A stretch of DNA of 11,040 nt, from assembly GCA_050743125.1 (NCBI GenBank), contig JBOGEB010000150.1, positions 1 through 11,040 on the forward strand, read 5' to 3'. Position 1 is the stretch's first letter, and each line of letters opens with the position of its first letter. The DNA is from JBOGEB01 sp050743125 (GTDB taxonomy: Bacteria; Actinomycetota; Nitriliruptoria; Euzebyales; Egibacteraceae). Made by a program: the position numbers and the translations under genes. The notes beneath the pieces were generated by a model that was given only the letters and a program-made list of their open reading frames with translations, made no database searches and had not been told where the DNA came from. Below are positions 1-7,157 of the stretch, piece after piece.

Positions 1-864
1 TCAACAGCAGGCCCGGACGGTACCAGCGCGGCAGGCGGTTCGACTCCACCGACAACAGCGAGACGTCCTTCCAGTCCCGTAGCGCCCCCAATCGGTCGGT
101 GAACTCCGGGGTCACCTCGGCGATCGATGCGCGCAAGGCGTCCAGGCCGCTGGCGCGCAACCGCTGGTAGGTCCCCTTGGGGAACACGTAGCCGACCTGC
201 CAGTGGTCACCGCGGTACAGCACGACGAGCACGCGCCCGCCGACGAACCGGCCGCCGGTCTGCTCCGAGTCGCCAGGCCGGCGCGGCAGCCGAACCACAG
301 AACGTCCATCGGCGGCGAGGTGCCGACAGGCGCAAAGCCAGCGAGCCGGCGAATCGTCGAGCTGCGGCCGTCAGCGCCGACGGTCAACAGCGCCCGCACC
401 TCGTGCCAACCGTCCCGATCGTGGTAGCGCACGCCTCGGACGACGCCGTCGGTGACGACGAGCTCCCGCACGTGCGCCCCCATGACCAGGTGGAAGTTCG
501 GGCTGCGCGCCGCCTCCGCGGTGACCAGCTCAAGGAACTGGTCCTGGCGCACCATGGTGATGAAGGGGAACGGGGTGCGCAGGCGGCTGAAGTCGGCGAT
601 CGGGACCGCGCCCCGCTCGGTGCTCACCGCGAACCTGGGCACCTTCTGATGCGGCAGCGCGAGGACCCGCTCGGCCAGCCCGAGGTCGTCGAGGATCTCC
701 ATCGCCGAGGGATGCAGCGTGTCGCCGCGGAACTCACGGTCGAAATCGTCATGGGCCTCCAGCAGCACCACCGGGACGCCCGCCCGCGCGAGCAGCAGCC
801 CCAGCACCGCGCCCGCCGGGCCACCGCCGACGATGCAGCAGCGGGTCGTGATCTTCTCGGTCAT
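1..864 (-). CDS. FAD-dependent monooxygenase (PHBH fold), partial and frameshifted
   Basis: Probable flavoprotein hydroxylase of the para-hydroxybenzoate hydroxylase/TetX-like group, which uses FAD and NAD(P)H to oxygenate an aromatic or polyketide-like substrate; the substrate cannot be told. Visible are the N-terminal dinucleotide-binding motif GGGPAG (residues 13-18) with the ribose-binding Glu at about 36, and the FAD/NADPH motif VGADGRSS near residue 165. Translation is good to about residue 190 (MDVLWF), then goes out of frame. Restoring one base at about 290-291 gives a sensible continuation (LPRRPGDSEQTGGRFVGG...) to the left edge, ending in RPGLLL, which is where the family's next FAD motif (GDAAH) would follow, so the gene continues outside. 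The ATG at 862-864 overlaps the TetR stop (ATGA), with GGAGGA at 871-876 as ribosome binding site, implying translational coupling. Whether the frameshift is real or an assembly error is open. Confidence 0.85.
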
Positions 865-1493
865 CGTCGTTCCTCCACTGCGCAGGTCAGGAAGTACTCC
901 ACGTGTCGGCGCGCAAGCTCGCGGCCGGTCCGCACGGCGTCCTCGTCGGCGTCCGCGTGGAGGTAGAGCAGACGGACGTTGGCCAGCGGCGCCATCAGCT
1001 CCCAGACCATGTGCTCGGGCGTGAAGTCGTCACGCAGCAGCCCCTCGTCCATCCACTGGCAGAACACCGCGCCCAGCCGGCCCTGCACCACCTCGACCGC
1101 CTCCCGCACAGCCGCCGCCGCCAGCTCACCCTCGCGCAGAAGCGCGCTGAGGAACAACCGTGCACGCGGCTCGGCCCAGGCGGTGATCGCGCGATCGACG
1201 AGCTCGTGGATCACCGTGGCGGGCGTGCCCTGAGCGGTTTCCATGAAGTCGAGCACGACCGCGGGGCCCGTCTCAGCGAGCAGCGCGTCGAAGATTGCCT
1301 GCTTTCCCTGGAAGTGGCTGTAGATCGCGCTTTGCTGGACTCCGACGTCGCCCGCGATCTGCCGGATCGACGTCCCCGCGTACCCCCGCCGCGCGAACCG
1401 TTCCAGCGCGGCGTCGAGGATCAACCTCCGCGTGTCACGCGCCTCGCCCTTAGGCGGTCGTCCGCGTCGTGGCTGCTGAACGTCGGCGCTCAC
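861..1493 (-). CDS. TetR/AcrR family transcriptional regulator
   Basis: A 210-residue one-component repressor of normal TetR length. The N-terminal DNA-binding domain spans roughly residues 22-68 (RLILDAALERFARRGY, then TSIRQIAGDVGV, QQSAIYSHF and KQAIFDALL), the typical helix-turn-helix with the conserved Tyr-x-x-Phe of the recognition helix region. The remaining helical part would be the ligand-binding and dimerisation domain and is too variable to predict a ligand. The start is GTG at 1491-1493, preceded by no recognisable Shine-Dalgarno sequence. An operator-like palindrome and a -10 box lie just upstream, so autoregulation is likely. It shares an ATGA overlap with the downstream FAD monooxygenase, which is therefore the likely regulated partner. 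This is a family-level call; the inducer and other targets are unknown. Confidence 0.93.
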   Translation of the reverse strand: MSADVQQPRRGRPPKGEARDTRRLILDAALERFARRGYAGTSIRQIAGDVGVQQSAIYSHFQGKQAIFDALLAETGPAVVLDFMETAQGTPATVIHELVDRAITAWAEPRARLFLSALLREGELAAAAVREAVEVVQGRLGAVFCQWMDEGLLRDDFTPEHMVWELMAPLANVRLLYLHADADEDAVRTGRELARRHVEYFLTCAVEERR

Positions 1494-1500
1494 GCCAACA

Positions 1501-1520
1501 ATGATAGCGAGCGTTCGTTA
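1501..1520 (-). promoter_or_regulatory. Candidate TetR operator overlapping the tetR promoter
   Basis: On the minus strand 1520-1505 reads TAACGAACGCTCGCTA, an imperfect palindrome in which 6 of 8 base pairs match. It resembles operators of many TetR regulators (TAACGAACG-TCGTTA type). Overlapping it, TATCAT (1506-1501) fits a -10 hexamer and ends 7 nt before the GTG at 1493, so transcription would begin at or next to the start codon. No convincing -35 hexamer was seen. Binding by the adjacent TetR protein is an inference from position. Confidence 0.55.
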
Positions 1521-1654
1521 ATTTTCTGGCGGCCAAGGCCGCGCTCCGCTGCGCGACGTCCGCTTCCTCGACGACGACGAGCGCCTCTTCCTCCGCAAGG
1601 TGGGGCGGCGGCTGCATCTTCACGCACCGCCGACGGCGCGACGCCCGCCGTCGT

Positions 1655-2405
1655 TCGAGGCCGGCGACGGCATTCGACCACCAGCAGGCGGCGCAGTTTG
1701 GGGAGTTGTCCGGCGACCCGGAGCTTGCGTTCCGGGTTTACGCCGTGGTGGATGGGACGCCGGCCTACCGTCGCGAGTTCGTGCGTAGCGACGCGCCTGC
1801 CGACCTCGGGGACTTCGACTCTTGGGGGCTCGTTCGGTGCTCGGCCCCTCCGTGCCGCTGTTCTTCGAGGGTCGCTACCTGCTCGCCGAGGATCCGGGGA
1901 CCGGGGAGATCAGGGCGAAAGCGCTCTACCACTCGGCGCTCGGGCGATGCGGCCCGGGGCGGTCGCGAGGGTGTGGGCCGACGTCCAAGAAACCTTTCGC
2001 GCAGCGGTGCTCGGACCGGCCTTCGAGGAGGCCTGCCGGGCCTGGACGGCACGCTTCGCCCCGCCATCGACCCTGGGTGGCTCCGTGGTGCGCGTCGGGC
2101 GCACCGTGCTCACGGATCGAGGCAAACGGACCACACAGCAGGTGGACGTCATCGCGTTCGGGGAGTGGCATCCGAACGGACGCAGGCGTGTCCTCGTCCT
2201 GGGCGAGGCCAAGTACGGGCAGGTCATGAGCGCCAAGCACCTCGAGCGGCTGCGCCGGGTCCGCGACCTGCTGGCAGCCAGGGACGACCTCGACCTGGAG
2301 GGCTGCCACCTGGCCTGCTTCAGCGCCGCCGGCTTCGCACCCGCACTGGCGCAGCAACAGGACGCCCTCCTCGTCGACCTGCCCCGCTTGTACGGCGAAG
2401 CGTGA
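1655..2405 (+). pseudogene. Remnant of an AAA+ ATPase with C-terminal DUF234 nuclease-like domain
   Basis: The protein is spread over three frames. Frame 2 (about 1673-1825) gives FDHQQAAQF, then DPELAFRVYAVVDGTPAYRR and FDSW, typical of the ATPase lid region of archaeal-type ATPases with a DUF234 tail. One base is missing at a G run (1824-1828), and frame 1 continues with SVLGPSVPLFFEGRYLLAEDP to ALYHSALG (about 1944). Frame 3 then resumes from MRPGAVARVW (1947) to a TGA at 2403-2405. By comparison with family members as I remember them, about 70 residues (the winged-helix linker) are missing at that junction, and the P-loop half is absent upstream. The tail keeps a PD-(D/E)XK-like pattern, VDVIAF followed by GEAKYG. 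This is a decayed gene of unknown original role, not a functional ATPase. The preceding stretch 1521-1655 has no recognisable gene. Confidence 0.75.
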
Positions 2406-2601
2406 CAGCGCGCGCCGAGCTGGGTCTTTCCACCGAATGCACCGTTGACCTGACCTGGGTTCTCCGGGCAGGGTGCTCAGAACGTGCTTCGAACACCGGA
2501 GGGGAGTGTCGCGGAGGCACCGACGAAGGCTCACCCGGACGCCTCCCCCGCGCCCAACCCAAGAGCGAATCCGAGCCGCAACCCAGAAGGAGCCGCATCG
2601 C

Positions 2602-3096
2602 ATGAGCGTCACCGACCGGCTGGTGGAGAACAACGACGCGTACGCCGCCGCATTCGAAAAAGGCGACCTGCCGATGCCCCCCGGCAACAAGGTCGCCGTC
2701 CTCGCCTGCATGGACGCCCGTCTCAACGTCTACGGCATCCTCGGCCTGCAAGAAGGTCAAGCCCACGTGATCCGCAACGCCGGCGGCGTCGCGAGCGACG
2801 ACGCGATCCGCTCACTGCTGATCTCCCAGCGCCTCCTCGGAACCGAAGAGGTCATCCTCATCCACCACACCGACTGCGGCATGCTCACCTTCACCGACGA
2901 CGACGTGAAAGCACAGGTCCAAGCCGACGTCGGGATCAAGCCGGCGTTCGCGCTCGAGGCGTTCGGTGACCTCGAGGAGGACGTCCGCCAGTCGATCGCG
3001 CGGATCAAGGCCAGCCCGTTCGTCCCGCACAAAGACTCGGTCCGCGGTTTCGTCTACGACGTCACCACCGGCCGGCTCAACGAGGTGAAGGCCTAG
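2602..3096 (+). CDS. canA: Beta-class carbonic anhydrase, Rv1284-like
   Basis: Zinc enzyme interconverting CO2 and bicarbonate, cytosolic, supporting carboxylation and pH balance. The 164-residue protein has the beta-class zinc/catalytic signature Cys36-x-Asp38-x-Arg40 (CMDAR) and the second zinc-ligand motif HHTDCGM with His89 and Cys92. It matches the short mycobacterial type along its whole length as I remember it (VIRNAGG, RSLxISQRLLGT, MLTFTDDD, a C-terminal RGFVYDV...TGRLNEV), and its length is nearly that of Rv1284 (163 residues). The start ATG at 2602 is preceded by AAGGAG (2587-2592) at 9 nt. The 196-nt leader holds a TTGACC (2445-2450) that could be a -35 box, with only a poor -10 (CAGGGT, 2469-2474). 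The gene converges on recR, and the two stop codons overlap. It stands alone as a single-gene unit. Confidence 0.96.
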   Translation: MSVTDRLVENNDAYAAAFEKGDLPMPPGNKVAVLACMDARLNVYGILGLQEGQAHVIRNAGGVASDDAIRSLLISQRLLGTEEVILIHHTDCGMLTFTDDDVKAQVQADVGIKPAFALEAFGDLEEDVRQSIARIKASPFVPHKDSVRGFVYDVTTGRLNEVKA

Positions 3097-3686
3097 AGCT
3101 CGCGGCGGCCGGTGAAGGCGCGGCCGAGGGTGACCTCGTCGGCGTACTCGAGGTCGCCGCCCACGGGCAGGCCGGACGCGATCCGGCTCACGCGCACGTC
3201 CATCGACTTGAGCAGGCGGGCGAGGTAGCTCGCGGTCGCCTCCCCCTCGGTGTTCGGGTTGGTGGCGAGCACGACCTCGGCGACGTCCTCCTCACCTAGG
3301 CGAGCGAACAGCTCCCTGCAGTGCAGCTGGTCGGGGCCGATGCCGTCGATCGGGGAGATCGCCCCGCCGAGAACGTGGTAGCGACCGCGGAACTCGCCGG
3401 TCTTCTCGATCGCTTGAAGGTCGCGGGGCTCCTCGACGACGCAGAGGAGGGCCGGGTCCCTGCGGGCGTCACGGCAGATACGGCACAGCTCGTGCTCGCT
3501 CACGTTGAAGCAGCGCGCGCAGAAACGGACCTTCTCCTTGACGACCAGGATCGCGCGGGCGAGCCGCTCGGCGTCGGCGGGGTCGGCGGCGAGCAGGTGG
3601 AACGCGAGCCGCTGCGCGCTCTTCGGGCCGATGCCCGGCAGCCGCCCCAGCTCCTCGATCAGGTCCTGGACCGGCCCCTCGTACAT
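3093..3686 (-). CDS. recR: Recombination mediator protein RecR
   Basis: RecR acts with RecF and RecO to load RecA onto single-stranded gaps. The 197 residues are full length for the family (about 200). In order there are a helix-hairpin-helix (residues 13-32, LGRLPGIGPKSAQRLAFHLL), a C4 zinc finger (Cys56, Cys59, Cys68, Cys71), a Toprim domain beginning at about 80 with VVEEPRDLQAIE, and the C-terminal Walker-B-like/GLPVGGDLEYAD segment. The start ATG at 3684-3686 lies three bases after the ybaB stop, so it belongs to the dnaX-ybaB-recR operon. It ends in TAG at 3095-3093 within CTAG, overlapping the stop of the convergent carbonic anhydrase gene. Confidence 0.98.
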   Translation of the reverse strand: MYEGPVQDLIEELGRLPGIGPKSAQRLAFHLLAADPADAERLARAILVVKEKVRFCARCFNVSEHELCRICRDARRDPALLCVVEEPRDLQAIEKTGEFRGRYHVLGGAISPIDGIGPDQLHCRELFARLGEEDVAEVVLATNPNTEGEATASYLARLLKSMDVRVSRIASGLPVGGDLEYADEVTLGRAFTGRREL

Positions 3687-3689
3687 GGA

Positions 3690-4001
3690 CTACAAGATCC
3701 CCGGCGGCAGACCGAGCCCTGGAGCAAGCTCACCGACCATCTCGTTCTCGAGGTCCCTCGACTTGCGCAGCGCCTCGTTGCACGCCGCAACGATGATGTC
3801 GGCAAGCATCTCCACGTCGTCAGGGTCGACGGCATCGGGTTGGATGACGATCCTGCGGATCTCGCCGGCGCCGGTCACCACCGCGGTGACCATGCCGCCG
3901 CCCGCCGACGCCGAAACCTCGACCTCGGCGAGCTCGGACTGGGCCTTCGCGAGCTTGCGCTGGAGGGCCTGCGCCTGACGCAGCATGTGGGTCTTGTTCA
4001 T
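3690..4001 (-). CDS. ybaB: YbaB/EbfC family nucleoid-associated protein
   Basis: Small dimeric DNA-binding protein, 103 residues, the usual family length. The N-terminal half is a charged, heptad-like helix (MLRQAQALQRKLAKAQSELAEVEV), followed by the family's strand pattern (SAGGGMVTAVVTGAGEIRRIVIQPDAVDPDDVEMLADIIVAACNEAL, quoted in part) and a Gly/Pro-rich tail ending PPGIL. The role is thought to be nucleoid organisation or regulation linked to repair, inferred from family and from its constant place between dnaX and recR. The chosen start ATG is at 3999-4001; a second ATG five codons in is also possible, and the ribosome site is weak. It lies 51 nt after dnaX and 3 nt before recR. Confidence 0.95.
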   Translation of the reverse strand: MNKTHMLRQAQALQRKLAKAQSELAEVEVSASAGGGMVTAVVTGAGEIRRIVIQPDAVDPDDVEMLADIIVAACNEALRKSRDLENEMVGELAPGLGLPPGIL

Positions 4002-4052
4002 GGGTGCGTTCTGTTCTTCTCGCCCTAGGGCGGGTTGGCGTGGTCGTAGAGC

Positions 4053-5898
4053 CTATGCGTTCTGCTCGAGGATCGTGGCGCCCAGGTCCCTGGTCAGCGT
4101 CTCCAGCGCCAGCGCGTGGGCAGTCGGCGCGTCGGGCAGCTCGCCCCTGGCCTCGGCCGCCTCCGCCTCGAGCACGGCCGCGACCTCGTCGGCCGGCTGG
4201 GGATCCGTCAGGGCGGTCGCCGTGGGCTCGGCGCCCGCGACCACGGCACGGATCGTCAGCGGCTCGCCGAGCAGCTCGGCGAAGATCGCCCGCAGCGCCG
4301 CCCGCGCCTGGTCCGTCGAGCAGGACTCGGCGTGGAACGCGTACGGGAACCGCACGACGAGGTCGTCCCCGTCCAGCGCAACCGGCTCGCCGGCGGTGAG
4401 CATCGCGCCGAGCTTGCGGCTGGACCGCTTGGCCGCGTCAAGCACCCCCGGCCAGGACTGCCGCACCCGGTCGAGGGCTAAGCCAGGCGGTGTCCCTTCA
4501 AGGGTGGTCGGGTGGGAGAGGTTGGCGCGGTCGACGACCGGTGCGACGACCGGTGCGACGCGCTCCGGCTCTTCGGGTGCGGGAGGCTCGGGCGCGGCAA
4601 CGGGCGCGGCAACGGGCGCGGNNNNNNNNNNNNNNNNNNNNNNNNNNNNNNNNNNNNNNNNNNNNNNNNNNNNNNNNNNNNNNNNNNNNNNNNNNNNNNN
4701 NNNNNNNNNNNNNNNNNNNNNCGGGCGCGGCAACGGGCGCGGCAACGGGCGCGGTGACCGGTGCTTTCCGTTCGAGACGCTCCAGACGCGCGCCCAGCGC
4801 CGCGACGTCGCCGCACGCCTCCGGCATCGCGGCCTTGACCAGCGCGATCTCCAGCGGCAGCCGGGTGTTGCCCCGGCGCATCTGCGCTTGCGCGTCGGCG
4901 AGCAGCTCGATGGCGCGGAGCAGCTGGACCCGGCCGAGCCGGCCGGCCTGGGCGGCCAGGCGGGCGAGGCGCTCGGGGGTGGTCTCCACGAGCCGCGCGT
5001 CCGGGGCGGCCTGGAGCAGAAGCAGGCTGCGGAGGTGCTCGACGGCGTCACGGGCGAGCTGCCGCAGGTCCTGGCCGGTGTCGGCGAGCCGCCCGACCGC
5101 CACGAGCAGCCCGGCGACGTCGCCGGTGGCGATCCGGTCGGCGAGGTCGGCGAGCACCTGGTCCGCCACCGCGCCGAGCACGTCGGCGACGCCGGCCACC
5201 GTGACCTTCGGGCCGGTGAACGCGATGACCTGGTCGAGCACCGACAGCGTGTCCCGGGCGCTGCCGTCGCCCGCGCGGACGACGAGCTCCACCGCGCCGG
5301 GCTCGAACGCCAGGCCCTCCCGCGCGCCGATCGCCTCGACGTGGGCGGCGAGGTCGACCGCGCTCAGGCGCTTGAAGTCGAACCGCTGGGTCCGGGACAG
5401 GATCGTCGGGAGGACCTTGTGCGGCTCGGTCGTGGCGAAGACGAAGACGACGTGGCCGGGGGGCTCCTCGACGGTCTTGAGGAACGCGTTCCAGCCGGCG
5501 GTCGAGAGCATGTGGCACTCATCGACGATGTAGACCTTCATGCGCGCGGACACCGGCGCGAACGGGACGCGGTCGCGGAGGTCGCGGACGTCATCGACGC
5601 CGCCGTGGCTGGCGGCGTCGATCTCGATCACGTCGATGCTCGAGCCGGCGGTGATCCCCTGGCAGTGCGCGCAGGCGTTGCACGGGGTGGCGGTGGGGCC
5701 GGACGCGCAGTTCAGCGCCTTGGCGAGGATCCGCGCGGTCGAGGTCTTGCCGGTCCCGCGCGGCCCGGTGAACAGGTAGGCGTGGTGGAGGCGGCCGGCG
5801 CTGGCCGCGTTCGCGAGCGTCGTCGTGACGTGCGCCTGCCCCACGATCTCCGCGAACGTCTGAGGCCGGTACTTCCGGTAGAGCGAGACGTAGGCCAT
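4053..5898 (-). CDS. dnaX: DNA polymerase III subunit gamma/tau, interrupted by an assembly gap
   Basis: Clamp-loader ATPase of the replicative polymerase. From the ATG at 5898, the N-terminal AAA+ module shows YRKYRP, Walker A GPRGTGKT (residues 45-52), zinc-binding Cys64/73/76/79, DAASH, Walker B VYIVDECH (122-129), sensor 1 FATTE (154-158), the arginine-finger region LSRTQRF (Arg169) and the sensor 2 motif GSARDTLS. Domain III follows and leads into an Ala-Pro-Val repeat linker that contains the 100-N gap. After the gap the translation resumes one frame off, as expected for a placeholder length, with the tau-type C-terminal region (DRVRQSWPGVLDAAKRSSRK, VRFPYAFHAESC) to TAG at 4055-4053. 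GGAGG (5916-5912) lies 13 nt before the start. An in-frame upstream extension to 5958 is rejected because MAYVSLYRKYRP is the usual beginning. No A-rich slippery site is visible. Confidence 0.96.
4590..4754 (-). repeat. 12-bp tandem repeat in the dnaX linker
   Basis: On the plus strand the unit GGGCGCGGCAAC recurs on both sides of the N gap, with two full copies and part of a third on the left and almost the same on the right. In the dnaX frame it encodes Ala-Pro-Val-Ala (APVAAPVAAP). Because the same repeat flanks both sides, its copy number is unresolved and the assembly most likely broke inside it. Confidence 0.9.
4622..4721. other. 100-N scaffold gap inside dnaX
   Basis: Exactly 100 N, a conventional placeholder. 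The reading frame on the two sides differs by one base, which shows that the length is arbitrary. True content is presumably more of the 12-bp repeat. Confidence 0.97.
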
Positions 5899-5959
5899 TA
5901 GGCGCGCCAGGCCTCCAAGGTTCTTCTCACACTGCAGCCTCTTGATGCGCCGGGTCAAA

Positions 5960-6113
<154 letters not shown>

Positions 6114-6122
6114 GAGGGCGAG

Positions 6123-6152
6123 AGTATACCGGACCCGTCAGCCGCGCTTCAG
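6123..6152 (-). promoter_or_regulatory. Probable ffs promoter
   Basis: TATACT (6128-6123) is a near-consensus -10 box placed 9-10 nt before the start of the terminal SRP stem, which fits initiation at about 6116. An 18-bp spacer upstream leads to CTGAAG (6152-6147), a weak -35 that lies in the last codons of the protease gene. The -10 is well supported by position; the -35 is tentative. Confidence 0.65.
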
Positions 6153-7151
6153 CGCATCGACGGCCTCGGCGAACGTGTCGACGCCGACGAGCTTCATCCG
6201 GCTTCCGGACGGCAGACCCTCGCGGGCCTGGCCCAGCTGCTCGCCCGGGGCGAGGAAGACGTCGATGCGCTGGCGGGCGGCCGCGAGCACCTTCTGCTGG
6301 ATCCCGCCGATCGGGCCGACCTTCCCGCCGTCGAGCGCGATCGTGCCGGTGCCGGCGATCCGCCGAGCGTGGGCGAGGTCGACGGGATCGACCTTGTCGA
6401 AGACGGTCAGCGCGATCATCAACCCGGCGCTCGGCCCCCCGATGTTGCCCGAGTCGACCTTGACCGGCACGGGCAAGTCGATCCGCGCGTTGAGGGTGCG
6501 CGCCTCGACGCCGAGGAGAGGCCGCTGGTCAGGGGACCCCGGCACGGGCCTCGGCCGCGTATCCACCTCGAGCGTGCGCCCGGCGCGGCGGAGCGTCAGC
6601 TGGACCGGGTCGCCAGGGCGGGCGGCGGCGAGCGCGCCGCGCAGACCCTCGAAGGTCTCGACGGGTCCCCCGCCGGCCCGCACGATCACGTCTTCGGGGA
6701 GGAGCAGCCCGTCCGCGGCCGAGCCAGGGACGATCTGGACGATCAGCGCGCCGTCGCCGTGAAGGTCCTGCGGGCCGACGTCGAACCCGGCGGCGCGCAG
6801 ACCGACCGCAGCGGCCTGCCCAGCGGTCTCGTCGAAGAGGGCCTGCTGGCGGTCGAAGAACCGCTGGGAGTCCTGACCCGGCGCCAGGACCTCCTCGGCG
6901 CGGAGCACCCGGATGTCCGGGTCGAACCATGCGCTGACCACCCCCACGGTGGTGCCGCGCGAGAGGTAGACGGTAGTGAGCAGGTAGTCCCCGTCGAGCG
7001 GCTGGGACCCTGGCCTGTCGACCTTCACCCGCTCGCCGAGCCCCAGGACGACGCCGGGGGACTCCAGAAAGAACGGCAGCGGCACGATCGCCGCCCCGGA
7101 TATGAGCAGCAGGCCCGCGAGCAACAGCAGGGCCAGCCTCGACGGGCGCAT
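6138..7151 (-). CDS. YlbL-type PDZ and Lon-like (S16) membrane protease
   Basis: Membrane-anchored serine protease of 337 residues. Residues about 5-27 form one N-terminal transmembrane segment (RLALLLLAGLLLISGAAIVPLPFF). A PDZ domain covers about 125-200 (GALIVQIVPGSAADGLL, then GDPVQLTLRRAGR), and a Lon proteolytic domain fills the C-terminal third. The catalytic dyad is visible: Ser241 in GGPSAGLM and Lys287 in PIGGIQQK, 46 residues apart, as in YlbL. No AAA+ module is present. The catalytic part is expected outside the membrane, acting on secreted or membrane proteins; the Bacillus homologue YlbL has been described as a checkpoint protease, but the target here is unknown. The start ATG at 7149-7151 is 6 nt after the M50 gene, so the two are co-transcribed. 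The gene's end overlaps the ffs promoter region. Confidence 0.93.
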   Translation of the reverse strand: MRPSRLALLLLAGLLLISGAAIVPLPFFLESPGVVLGLGERVKVDRPGSQPLDGDYLLTTVYLSRGTTVGVVSAWFDPDIRVLRAEEVLAPGQDSQRFFDRQQALFDETAGQAAAVGLRAAGFDVGPQDLHGDGALIVQIVPGSAADGLLLPEDVIVRAGGGPVETFEGLRGALAAARPGDPVQLTLRRAGRTLEVDTRPRPVPGSPDQRPLLGVEARTLNARIDLPVPVKVDSGNIGGPSAGLMIALTVFDKVDPVDLAHARRIAGTGTIALDGGKVGPIGGIQQKVLAAARQRIDVFLAPGEQLGQAREGLPSGSRMKLVGVDTFAEAVDALKRG

Positions 7152-7157
7152 CGACGG

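Noticed and set aside
903..2405. Plus-strand frame of 500 codons read as one gene
   Set aside because: Its first part is antisense to tetR; only the last part (from about 1947) is real protein sequence, the end of the DUF234 remnant.
4590..4754. Regular short repeats as a CRISPR array
   Set aside because: The units are 12 bp, directly adjacent without spacers and in frame with dnaX.
4053..5898. Programmed frameshift giving separate gamma and tau proteins
   Set aside because: No A-rich slippery heptamer is visible; the frame change coincides with the placeholder gap and needs no biological explanation.
3985..5901. Very long plus-strand open frame opposite dnaX
   Set aside because: It is the complement of dnaX in GC-rich DNA, runs through the N gap and has the Arg/Ser/Ala-biased composition of a shadow frame; the minus strand has all the DnaX motifs.
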